From positions 1-12,071 of the forward strand of contig JAGWYI010000064.1 in the NCBI GenBank assembly GCA_018969455.1: DNA of 12,071 bases, given 5' to 3'. Every line of letters starts with the position of its first letter. Position 1 is the first letter of the stretch. The position numbers were made by a program, and so were the translations under genes. The stretch comes from Bacteroidota bacterium. Lineage in GTDB: Bacteria; Bacteroidota; Bacteroidia; Chitinophagales; Saprospiraceae. The notes beneath the pieces are model-generated. The model made no database searches. It was not told the DNA's origin and saw only the letters and a list, made by a program, of their open reading frames with translations. Positions 1 through 6,681 of this stretch are shown here, in pieces.

Positions 1-100
1 TGCCATAAAAATGCAGTTGATGCGTGCCAAACAAAAAGTTCAAATGGTACACGACGAACTGTATACCGACAGTCCGCTTGAAGCATTGAGCGGCCTGTAA
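1..100 (+). CDS. 3' end of an unidentified gene (partial)
   Basis: The reading frame is open from base 2 to a TAA at 98-100. It gives 32 residues that end in DSPLEALSGL, and the start lies outside the window. The visible tail is charged and helix-like (RAKQKVQMVHDEL), with no motif that I can assign to a family. It is treated as coding because the frame runs cleanly in from the edge and because a tightly spaced gene on the same strand starts 31 bases after the stop. It is probably the upstream member of the same transcript. Function unknown. Confidence 0.6.
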   Translation, partial: AIKMQLMRAKQKVQMVHDELYTDSPLEALSGL

Positions 101-130
101 ATTGAACCTTTTAAAACAGAACAGGGGTAC

Positions 131-388
131 ATGGTCAACAATTTCCAGAAAATAATAGAAGAGCGGGAGCACCTGTTACCTCCGGAGCTGGAAGACCGCA
201 TTACGCTACATCTTGGCACTTTTTCGGTGCTTGGCAAGGTGCTGGAATTGTATGTACCCCACATACTTCAAACCATGGTGCGTATGGCGGGCGGTGATGA
301 ACTGCCTTGCATACGCGCGCGCAAGCATTCCGATGATCCGCCCTGGCGAAAGGCGCCCGAGCCTGGCCAGCCCAAACGAGTTGACTAA
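131..388 (+). CDS. Uncharacterised 85-residue soluble protein
   Basis: I do not recognise the family with certainty. The ATG at 131 is preceded by a purine-rich AGGGG at about 122-126. The first 55 residues look like a folded, mostly helical domain (FQKIIEEREHLLPPELEDRI, then TFSVLGKVLELYVPHI). The last 30 residues are polar, proline-rich and basic (DDPPWRKAPEPGQPKRVD) and look disordered. There is no signal peptide, convincing membrane helix or cysteine motif. It lies 30 bases after the preceding stop and 42 bases before the channel gene, so co-transcription is likely. A different-frame ORF at 213-560 overlaps it but reads as low-complexity shadow. The main doubt is whether this short frame is conserved in relatives. 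Confidence 0.6.
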   Translation: MVNNFQKIIEEREHLLPPELEDRITLHLGTFSVLGKVLELYVPHILQTMVRMAGGDELPCIRARKHSDDPPWRKAPEPGQPKRVD

Positions 389-430
389 ATGCGGTAGCGC
401 AAATGAATTGATATTGAAAACAATCAGAAT

Positions 431-1351
431 ATGGGAAATTTATTGCTTTTCTTTTTTTTTCAAGCTAATCCCGATGGTGACAAACCAGGCCATACACCAC
501 TTGACGAGTTATTCCTTCAATTTGCGGCATTTTTTCCCAAAATGGTGGGTGCGCTGGTAATTCTTCTGATTGGTTGGCTGGTTGCAAAACTTGTGAAGAA
601 ACTTTTAACAAAATTATTGGAGAAAATTGGCATTGATCGCTTCGCGGAGATGCTGAATGAAATTGATCTGGTGCGCAACAGCGGCATGGAGGTAAAGTTA
701 TCTACGGTTTTGGGCCAGGTGGTATATTATGTGATGATGCTCATTTTTGTGATTACAGCCACAGAGGCCTTGGGGGTTCAGGCTGTAACCAAACTTGTAA
801 CAGATGCCCTCAATTATTTGCCCTATATTTTTTCGGCATCGGTGGTATTCTTGTTGGGGTTATTTTTGGCCGATATGGTAAAAGGACTTGTCAAAACCGT
901 TTGTTTGTCCTTGGGCCTGCCTTCAGCCGGTATGATAGCCAATGGTGTTTTTTACTTCCTGCTGATAACCGTAGGCATCAGTGCTTTGGCTCAGGCACAA
1001 ATAAATACCAATTTTATTTCGGCCAATATTACTGTAATTATAGGCGCAGTTGCACTCGCATTCTCTTTGGGTTACGGATTTGCATCGCGCGACCTCATGG
1101 CCAACTACCTGGCTGGCTATTACAATAAAAACAAAATCCGGGTAGGGGATGAAGTTCGGATCAGCGGAGAACGGGGAAAAGTGGTGATGATTGATGCCAG
1201 TTCGGTGTTTTTGCAAACTGCCGACCGGGCCGTTATTATTCCCCTTTCCAAGCTCGTCAATGAAACAATTGAAGTTTTTTATCCGGAAGCCCAAACAGAC
1301 GCCCTGCTCGAAAGCGGTTCGGAACCCGAAAACAGTAATCCAATCACATAA
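431..1351 (+). CDS. MscS-family mechanosensitive channel-like membrane protein
   Basis: A 306-residue inner-membrane protein, probably a small pore of the MscS superfamily that relieves osmotic stress. An N-terminal amphipathic stretch is followed by hydrophobic helices at roughly residues 38-57, 95-118, 135-155 and 170-225. The segment around 125-155 resembles the conserved TM-helix repeat found with MscS proteins. A beta domain near 235-285 (KIRVGDEVRISGERGKVVMI, then VIIPLSKLV) matches the MscS middle domain, although the usual PN of the IPN motif is replaced by PL. The protein is short and lacks a large C-terminal vestibule. The start at 431 is the first ATG after an in-frame TAG at 395-397. 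It has no Shine-Dalgarno sequence, and a nine-T run lies 21 bases downstream. The next gene starts 12 bases after the stop, so the two are probably co-transcribed. The family call is firm; the gating stimulus is inference. Confidence 0.85.
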   Translation: MGNLLLFFFFQANPDGDKPGHTPLDELFLQFAAFFPKMVGALVILLIGWLVAKLVKKLLTKLLEKIGIDRFAEMLNEIDLVRNSGMEVKLSTVLGQVVYYVMMLIFVITATEALGVQAVTKLVTDALNYLPYIFSASVVFLLGLFLADMVKGLVKTVCLSLGLPSAGMIANGVFYFLLITVGISALAQAQINTNFISANITVIIGAVALAFSLGYGFASRDLMANYLAGYYNKNKIRVGDEVRISGERGKVVMIDASSVFLQTADRAVIIPLSKLVNETIEVFYPEAQTDALLESGSEPENSNPIT

Positions 1352-1363
1352 CCTTTTTATTGC

Positions 1364-2368
1364 ATGAAATTTCTACTCTCAACTTGGATCGTTCTGATCT
1401 GTTTTGCATTCACCCTTAATGCCCAGGAAGATGCCCGAACCACTGCCATCGAGGAGGCCGCTATGAAAGCCGACACCGGCTGGACCAAAGGCGGAAGCCT
1501 GGGGTTTGACCTGTCGGGCCTGGGATTATTCAATCCGAAACAAGGCGCTGGCGGCAACCGTTTTGGAATTGGCCTGGTTACCACACTAACAGCCAATTAC
1601 AAATCGAAAAAGCTGTTTTGGAGCAACATGCTGGATGCGCGTATTGGCGTTCAACGGGTTACCGTTCCAGTTACCGAACCAGTGGTCACAACACGTAAAG
1701 ACTGGATCAAAAATCTGGACTTGATTCGACTGAACTCCCGCGTGGGTTACCTCGTAGCCGGAAATAAATTATTTGCAGCAGTTGACCTTGTTGCTGAATC
1801 AATTTTACTACCGCTTTACCCTGGAAATACCGTAAAACCGGTAACAAAAGGCGACAAACCTCAGGCAAAATTTTTAAGTCCACTCACAGTTGACATCGCC
1901 CCGGGTATTGCCTACAATCCCAATGCACAGTTTGCATTTTTCTTTTCGCCATTTGCAACACGTTACATCTTGGTATCCGATGACAGCATCAATCAGTTGT
2001 ACATCCACATCTCGAAAGAATCCTTAACTGGCAGTAACTACTTCTTGGGTTTGGGTTCTAAACTGCGCGCGGCTTATGTAAACAAATTCCTTAAAGACCG
2101 AATTGCTGTCAACAGCAGCCTGAGCTTATATTCCAATTATTTGAAGGGCCCACAGAATATTGATGTTTTGTGGACAAATGTTGTTGATTTTCAATTGATT
2201 AAAGGACTCTCGCTTTCTCTCCTGGGAGAACTTTTTTACGACAATGATGTAAAAGTACAGATCGATCGAAACAAAAATGGCATATTTGGGGAAAAGGCCT
2301 TCAACGAGTTTGCTCCAGCAGCATCGCTCACAGGATCCTTTATGCTCAAATATACCCGGATATTCTAG
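1364..2368 (+). CDS. DUF3078 domain-containing secreted/outer-membrane protein
   Basis: A 334-residue exported protein. Residues 1-20 form a signal peptide with a likely cut after LNA, before QE. The rest is rich in alternating aromatic/polar beta-strand segments and ends in KYTRIF, the aromatic C-terminus typical of outer-membrane barrels. The DTGWTKGGSLGFDLS opening, the ANYKSKKLFWSNMLDARIG stretch and the FLSPLTVDIAPGIAYNPN segment match my memory of the Bacteroidota-specific DUF3078 family, whose function is unknown. The ATG at 1364 is chosen because it alone gives a proper signal peptide. The gene lies 12 bases after the channel gene and is followed at once by an intrinsic terminator, so it ends its transcript. 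The family is recognised from sequence pattern; an envelope role is inference. Confidence 0.82.
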   Translation: MKFLLSTWIVLICFAFTLNAQEDARTTAIEEAAMKADTGWTKGGSLGFDLSGLGLFNPKQGAGGNRFGIGLVTTLTANYKSKKLFWSNMLDARIGVQRVTVPVTEPVVTTRKDWIKNLDLIRLNSRVGYLVAGNKLFAAVDLVAESILLPLYPGNTVKPVTKGDKPQAKFLSPLTVDIAPGIAYNPNAQFAFFFSPFATRYILVSDDSINQLYIHISKESLTGSNYFLGLGSKLRAAYVNKFLKDRIAVNSSLSLYSNYLKGPQNIDVLWTNVVDFQLIKGLSLSLLGELFYDNDVKVQIDRNKNGIFGEKAFNEFAPAASLTGSFMLKYTRIF

Positions 2369-2373
2369 CAAGC

Positions 2374-2413
2374 GATTGCGGCAGATATGAAAAACTGCCG
2401 CAATCACTTTTTA
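2374..2413 (+). terminator. Intrinsic terminator after the DUF3078 gene
   Basis: A perfect 11-bp stem, GATTGCGGCAG (2374-2384) against CTGCCGCAATC (2395-2405), encloses a 10-base loop. It is followed by AC and five T's (2408-2412). It starts five bases after the DUF3078 stop. It should end the plus-strand transcript that carries the channel and DUF3078 genes. Confidence 0.85.
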
Positions 2414-2597
2414 TAGCCTGTGCTGCCGGGTTTGGAATATGGCCTGTGCAGCAGCACCCTTAATACCAATCTGCACCGTGCCTATCCGTAACTTGGAAAC
2501 CTGATTGGCGCTGCAATAGAAATACAGGATTGGAAACTCCAAAGCAATGAAAATGGGCGAATGAACGTTTCAGCGAAGCAGAAACCAGATTCTTCTT
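2414..2597. other. Gene-free spacer before the phosphatase gene
   Basis: No plus-strand frame here runs into the phosphatase: its own frame meets a TGA about 30 bases upstream of the ATG. A weak inverted repeat, GTGCTGC (2420-2426) and GCAGCAC (2451-2457), is present with a 24-base loop. The minus strand has a start-less open stretch of about 60 codons ending in TAA near 2412, which I do not regard as a gene. The promoter of the phosphatase-truA pair should lie here, but I see no convincing TAnnTTTG box. Confidence 0.5.
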
Positions 2598-3050
2598 ATG
2601 CGCATATTAATGGTTTGTTTGGGTAATATTTGCCGCAGCCCCCTCGCAGAAGGCATTTTACAGCATTTGGCCGACTCCAGGGCCCTAAACTGGCAAGTGG
2701 ATAGTGCAGGAACGGGGTCGTGGCATGTAGGCGATCCGCCCGACCAGAGGTCCATTTCAGTTGCAAGACTGCATGGAATTGATATTGGGAAGCAGCGTGG
2801 ACGCCAAATTCGGGCACAGGATCTTGATGTTTTTGACCGAATTTTTGTGATGGATCTTCAGAACCAACGCGATGTATTGCGCTTGTGCCAAACCGAAACG
2901 CAACAAAACAAAGTAGAACTGATTCTTGAATCTGTGGCGCCAGGCACGTCGGCCATTGTTCCCGATCCTTACTATGACGACAATGCATTTGAACCTACCT
3001 ATCAATTGCTATGGGAAGCCTGTACGGGCATTATTGAACGATTTTCCTAA
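2598..3050 (+). CDS. Low-molecular-weight protein tyrosine phosphatase
   Basis: A 150-residue cytoplasmic phosphatase of the LMW-PTP family, which hydrolyses phosphotyrosine and sometimes phosphoarginine. The N-terminus carries the P-loop CLGNICRS, with nucleophile Cys7 and phosphate-binding Arg13. The general-acid motif DPYY is at residues 123-126, with Asp123 the expected proton donor. Length and the fact that the protein begins just before the P-loop are typical, which fixes the start at 2598. No Shine-Dalgarno is visible. The truA start lies 6 bases after the stop, so the two are very probably co-transcribed, although no functional link is evident. The physiological substrate cannot be told from sequence: exopolysaccharide kinase control (Wzb/Ptp type) and arginine phosphatase (YwlE type) are both possible. 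No wzc-like kinase is nearby. Confidence 0.92.
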   Translation: MRILMVCLGNICRSPLAEGILQHLADSRALNWQVDSAGTGSWHVGDPPDQRSISVARLHGIDIGKQRGRQIRAQDLDVFDRIFVMDLQNQRDVLRLCQTETQQNKVELILESVAPGTSAIVPDPYYDDNAFEPTYQLLWEACTGIIERFS

Positions 3051-3056
3051 ACATGC

Positions 3057-3806
3057 ATGCGGTATTTTCTGACACTCGCTTACCACGGCAACGCCTTTAT
3101 GGGCTGGCAGAAACAGCCCGATTCGATTTCGGTACAGGAAACGCTGGAAAAAAGCATTGAAACCCTTTTACAACAACCTACGGCTATTACAGGTTGCGGC
3201 AGAACCGATACTGGAGTGCATGCCCGATATTATGTTGCCCATTTTGATGCAGAACAGCCTTTACCTGAACGATTTTTAATTGGCCTAAATGCAGTGCTTC
3301 CCCCTTCTATTGCCGTTTTTTCGGTGCACCTTATGCATACCGATGCACACGCTCGGTATGATGCCTATGAACGCAGTTATCGATATTATATAAGTCTCCA
3401 TAAAGATCCTTTCCGTACAGAAACAGCCTGGTTTTATCCGCAACATAAAAAACTGGATATAAACCGGATGCAAGCACTGGCTGAATTGTTGCCCAATTAC
3501 AAGGCTTTTTATCCTTTTTGCAAATCGTACAGTGGCGTAACCCATTACAATTGTGCAATGAAAAGTGCCGAATGGCGTCTGAACCCATCCGAATATACCC
3601 TGGAATTTGAAATCACAGCCAATCGATTTTTACGGGGCATGGTGCGGCTAATTGTAGGCGCTTCCATTCAGGTAGGAATCGGACAAATTCCGCTCGAAGC
3701 GGTGGTCGAAGCCCTGGAAACGCAAAAGCCCCTGGAAAAACGCTTGAGCGTTCCTCCCGAAGGGCTTTTTCTGACGGATGTGAAATATCCGTATAATTTG
3801 GATTAA
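3057..3806 (+). CDS. truA: tRNA pseudouridine(38-40) synthase TruA
   Basis: A 249-residue cytoplasmic enzyme that converts uridines 38-40 of the tRNA anticodon arm to pseudouridine. The catalytic motif GRTDTGVHA is at residues 48-56, with Asp51 the nucleophile. Other TruA signatures are the N-terminal YHGNAFMGWQKQP, the RYDAYERSYRYYI segment, and NRFLRGMVRLIVGASIQVG near residues 189-207. Length is normal. The start at 3057 fits the family N-terminus; an ATG at 3053 is out of frame. It follows the phosphatase gene by 6 bases. Its stop overlaps the stop of the convergent membrane-protein gene through a palindromic TTAA at 3803-3806, and no terminator lies between them. Confidence 0.96.
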   Translation: MRYFLTLAYHGNAFMGWQKQPDSISVQETLEKSIETLLQQPTAITGCGRTDTGVHARYYVAHFDAEQPLPERFLIGLNAVLPPSIAVFSVHLMHTDAHARYDAYERSYRYYISLHKDPFRTETAWFYPQHKKLDINRMQALAELLPNYKAFYPFCKSYSGVTHYNCAMKSAEWRLNPSEYTLEFEITANRFLRGMVRLIVGASIQVGIGQIPLEAVVEALETQKPLEKRLSVPPEGLFLTDVKYPYNLD

Positions 3807-4477
3807 TGGCAATCATAGCCCGCTTTGGGCACCGCCGAATTCCAAAGGGAGAGATCGAGATGCAAACCGCGCTGGATTAAAAGCAAGCCGACAAAGCCAA
3901 GTAAAATGGGTTGCCAAAAGCGCATACGGGCGCGCAAAAGCTTGCTGAAATTATGTCCTGTAAAATGTACACTTAACAACAAGGGCAGGGTCCCCAGTCC
4001 AAATAATGCCATAAACAAAGCCCCGCCAACAACATCGGTACTGGCAACAGCGCCTGCCAAGGCCGCATAAACCATACCACAAGGTAAAAATCCGTGAAGC
4101 ATCCCCATGCCAAAAACTGCCGAATACCCATGCCGTTGTAACAAATTACCCATCCTTTTTTGAATCCCTTTGGTAAATTGCCCAAAACCGGGAACCTGAC
4201 TGATTAGCCGTTCAAAGCGCCAGGCAGTAATGGCAATCAAAAGCATTAATACCCCTGCCCCGGTAGATAAGGCTTGTTGAACACCCGCCAAGGCTATTCC
4301 TTTACCAAGTAACCCAAATAACATTCCCAAAATGACATAGGAAAGTACCCGCGCTGCCTGGTAAATAAATATGCTTGCATTACCTCTGCCCTGCAAGGGC
4401 AAGGCGAGTATCAGCGGACCACACATGCCTACGCAATGCAAACTACCAGCAAAACCCAGTAATAGAGGCGCATACAT
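3803..4477 (-). CDS. DsbD_2 / TauE-SafE-like membrane protein of the cco cluster
   Basis: A 224-residue polytopic inner-membrane protein with about six hydrophobic segments. Signature motifs are GSLHCVGMCG at residues 11-20 (Cys15, Cys19) and HGFLPCG at 128-134 (Cys133). These match the family annotated as sulfite exporter TauE/SafE or DsbD_2, relatives of the DsbD/CcdA membrane core. Members commonly sit at the end of cbb3 oxidase clusters. A role in copper or thiol supply for oxidase assembly is inferred from this context, not shown. The ATG at 4477 is preferred: it puts GSLHC near the N-terminus as in relatives and lies 10 bases after the ccoH stop. A longer start at 4528 would overlap ccoH by 41 bases. 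The gene is the last of the ccoG-ccoH series and meets truA tail to tail. Confidence 0.82.
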   Translation of the reverse strand: MYAPLLLGFAGSLHCVGMCGPLILALPLQGRGNASIFIYQAARVLSYVILGMLFGLLGKGIALAGVQQALSTGAGVLMLLIAITAWRFERLISQVPGFGQFTKGIQKRMGNLLQRHGYSAVFGMGMLHGFLPCGMVYAALAGAVASTDVVGGALFMALFGLGTLPLLLSVHFTGHNFSKLLRARMRFWQPILLGFVGLLLIQRGLHLDLSLWNSAVPKAGYDCH

Positions 4478-4487
4478 ATATTTTAAT

Positions 4488-4931
4488 CTAAATATCAAAT
4501 GTTGTAGTGTAATAGTAGGGCCCGCCATCAGCTTCCCACTCCAATTCGATATGCCAACGGCCTTTATGTAGTTGGGCAGTAGGAACCATCACTTTGCCGT
4601 GGTTGTCGGGATTGATGGCAACACTAAAGTCATCACCTACTTCGGCAGCGCGGAAGAACTTGCAGTTGCCGGAACGAACCTGCATGCCATCAGGGAATTG
4701 CACAAGCAATGTATTACCCTGCTGATCGGCTGTAATTTGAGGCAATGTGCTCAATTTGGCGGTATTCTGTTTTTTTTCTAATCGGGCCTGATATTTTAAA
4801 TCAAGATCGTAATAGTTTTTATCTACCAAACCCGGGTCATATCGGCGCGACATAAAAACCGCCGTCAGCATAGCGCCGGCAAAAAGGCTGTAAACCAGTG
4901 CAATTCCGGTTCCCCAAGAAATTTTCATCAT
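4488..4931 (-). CDS. ccoH: FixH/CcoH-family cbb3 oxidase assembly protein
   Basis: A 147-residue protein with one N-terminal membrane helix (about residues 6-28) and a periplasmic beta-rich domain, as in FixH/CcoH. The sequence after the helix, RRYDPGLVDKNYYDLDLKYQ, is characteristic of the family. CcoH proteins help stabilise or assemble cbb3 oxidase and associate with it in the membrane. The Met-Met start at 4931/4928 cannot be resolved and the longer form is given. It lies 30 bases downstream of ccoG and 10 bases before the DsbD_2-like gene, so these three are probably translated from one message. Family assignment is supported by motif and by position together. Confidence 0.85.
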   Translation of the reverse strand: MMKISWGTGIALVYSLFAGAMLTAVFMSRRYDPGLVDKNYYDLDLKYQARLEKKQNTAKLSTLPQITADQQGNTLLVQFPDGMQVRSGNCKFFRAAEVGDDFSVAINPDNHGKVMVPTAQLHKGRWHIELEWEADGGPYYYTTTFDI

Positions 4932-4961
4932 GACAGGTTGTTAAAGTGTGAAACCAATTTT

Positions 4962-6518
4962 TTATTGTTGAGTCGGCGCCGATTCGTTGGCCGGATGTTC
5001 CATCTTGGGCAAAGGTCCATTTGGCCCCATGAAATTGGTGGTAACCCGATCTATCCGTTTATCGCCAGAATATACTTCAATGATAATGGGGGTTTTATGT
5101 CCGGTAAGCTTTTCCTGTGGCATTTCAATAAAGAATGCACCTTCGGTTTTGCTGCTTTTGGGGATGTTATCATGTGCCTGACCAATTCGCTTAATAACCG
5201 CTCCCGGAGTCACAGCCTTCATGGTAAAAGGCATTTCCTTGTTTGTTTTATTAATGATTACATAGGAATACAGGTTGGTCAGATGCGTATCGTCGGTTTG
5301 TTGGTACAACTGCCCTGGCGCGCGCAGGATGATGGATTCAATACTACCGCGGTTGGCAAGTAAAGCCACATCCAGAATGAGGAGTGCAGAAAGGAATGCC
5401 GTGTAAGCCCAAACCCGTGGGGTAAATATTTTGCGTTTCCCCGATTCAATGCCTGTCATCGAATCGTAGCGTACCAAACCGCGTGGTCGGTGAATTTTAT
5501 CCATCACTTCGTCACAAGCATCAATACAAGCGGTACAGTTGGTGCATTCCAATTGTGTACCATTGCGAATATCAATGCCTGTTGGGCATACAGCGACACA
5601 AAGTTTACAGTCTATGCAATCCCCCTTGGGTTGTCCGTCGATACCGATACGCAGGGAAGATGCACTGTCGCCGACGCTGTTTTTTATTGCTTCGATGGGA
5701 TTGGCACTTGTTTCCTGGGTTTCAATGCTTTGCTTTTTCAATTTGCCCCGGGGTTCGCCCCGCAAAGGATCATAAGCAACTACAATTGAGTCTTTTACCA
5801 GCAACACACTTTGCAAGCGGCCATAGGGACAAATGGTCGTGCAAATCTGTTCTCGCATTCGGGCAAATGTGAAATAAAAAACCCCGGAAAAAATCAACAT
5901 GGCGATAAATCCGCCAATATGCTCAGACAATGGATCGCGGATGATGTGAAGCACACTATCCATGCTGATGATGTAGGCCAGGAAGTAATTGGCAAAAACC
6001 ACCGCAATACCAAAGAAAATAAGATGTTTTAGGGTCTTTTTCCTGATTTTCTCTGCAGTCCACGGGCTGTTGTCGAGCCTTCGCATTGCGGGCGCATCGC
6101 CCTCGATCCAGTATTCAATTTTTCGGAAAATCATTTCCATAAATACCGTTTGGGGGCACACCCATCCGCAAAAAAGCCGGCCGAATACCACGGTAAAAAG
6201 GATGATGAATACAATAAAGGTAAGCATGGCCAGCACAAACAAGTGAAAATCCTGCGGGGTAAACAGGATTCCGAAAAGCACAAATTTGCGTTCAAGAACA
6301 TTGAACAGCAAAAACTGCTCGCCATCAATTTTGATAAACGGCATCGACAGGAAAAAGGCCAGAAAAACCAGCGTAACAATGCTTCGGGCGTTGTAGAAGC
6401 GGCCTTTCGGCTTTTTGGGGTATAGCCAAATGCGCTTGCCCGCTGTATCTACAGTTGAAATGTGGTCGCGGTACGCTTCCGTATCCTCAATTACCGCATG
6501 AAAAGGTTCCTGAACCAT
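4962..6518 (-). CDS. ccoG: Cytochrome c oxidase accessory protein CcoG
   Basis: A 518-residue membrane ferredoxin-like protein (FixG/RdxA/CcoG), known in other bacteria as a copper(II) reductase needed for cbb3 assembly. Membrane helices lie at about 47-63, 92-112, 165-185 and 203-218, with a later one at 370-388. FCGWVCP (Cys117, Cys121) and CTTICPYGR (Cys226, Cys230) are conserved. Two [4Fe-4S] motifs are complete: Cys301/304/307/311 and Cys325/328/331/335. The C-terminal 120 residues form the Ig-like periplasmic domain. Between PLRGEPRGK (to 259) and GDCIDC (from 299) there is a polar linker of about 38 residues that seems longer than in typical CcoG. The start has an AGGA about 7 bases upstream (6526-6529). 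It follows the ccoP terminator, so it probably has its own promoter. Confidence 0.95.
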   Translation of the reverse strand: MVQEPFHAVIEDTEAYRDHISTVDTAGKRIWLYPKKPKGRFYNARSIVTLVFLAFFLSMPFIKIDGEQFLLFNVLERKFVLFGILFTPQDFHLFVLAMLTFIVFIILFTVVFGRLFCGWVCPQTVFMEMIFRKIEYWIEGDAPAMRRLDNSPWTAEKIRKKTLKHLIFFGIAVVFANYFLAYIISMDSVLHIIRDPLSEHIGGFIAMLIFSGVFYFTFARMREQICTTICPYGRLQSVLLVKDSIVVAYDPLRGEPRGKLKKQSIETQETSANPIEAIKNSVGDSASSLRIGIDGQPKGDCIDCKLCVAVCPTGIDIRNGTQLECTNCTACIDACDEVMDKIHRPRGLVRYDSMTGIESGKRKIFTPRVWAYTAFLSALLILDVALLANRGSIESIILRAPGQLYQQTDDTHLTNLYSYVIINKTNKEMPFTMKAVTPGAVIKRIGQAHDNIPKSSKTEGAFFIEMPQEKLTGHKTPIIIEVYSGDKRIDRVTTNFMGPNGPLPKMEHPANESAPTQQ

Positions 6519-6620
6519 GACTTTATCCTGTAAAAATGATCTTGAAAATTATGGCTGCAAGTTCAGGGCATTGAGTCGTGTGTAAAGTGACCTCCATCAC
6601 AAACTGAAATGATGTTGGTC
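6519..6620 (-). promoter_or_regulatory. Candidate ccoG promoter region with CRP-like site
   Basis: Because a terminator separates ccoP from ccoG, this stretch should hold the ccoG promoter. On the minus strand a near-palindrome TGTGA-N6-TCACT occupies 6586-6601, one base away from the CRP/FNR-superfamily consensus TGTGA-N6-TCACA. Downstream, TAATTTTC at about 6544-6551 matches seven of eight bases of the Bacteroidota -7 box TAnnTTTG. No TTG stands at the expected -33 distance. The operator would lie about 55 bases upstream of a start site implied by that box. Both elements are pattern matches only. Confidence 0.35.
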
Positions 6621-6656
6621 AAAAAAAGGCAGCCAGGTGGATTTCCTGGCTGCCTT
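6621..6656 (-). terminator. Intrinsic terminator after ccoP
   Basis: A perfect 12-bp stem, AAGGCAGCCAGG (6626-6637) against CCTGGCTGCCTT (6645-6656), has a 7-base loop. On the minus strand it is followed by a run of seven T's (6621-6627 as A's on the plus strand, overlapping the base of the stem). It begins 25 bases past the ccoP stop. It divides the oxidase genes from the assembly genes ccoG and ccoH. Confidence 0.88.
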
Positions 6657-6681
6657 GGGGAGATTCGGCAAAAAAATGCAA

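Noticed and set aside
213..560. 115-residue plus-strand ORF overlapping the 85-residue gene and the channel start
   Set aside because: Its composition is rich in Cys, Trp and Arg with no domain pattern, and it overlaps two better-supported frames; it is a shadow.
2598..3050. Arsenate reductase (ArsC type) as an alternative for the LMW phosphatase
   Set aside because: The DPYY acid motif and lack of the extra redox cysteines of thioredoxin-linked ArsC favour a true phosphatase.
4488..4528. Longer start for the DsbD_2-like protein at 4528
   Set aside because: It would overlap ccoH by 41 bases and adds 17 residues that merely re-read the end of ccoH; the ATG at 4477 gives the family-like N-terminus.
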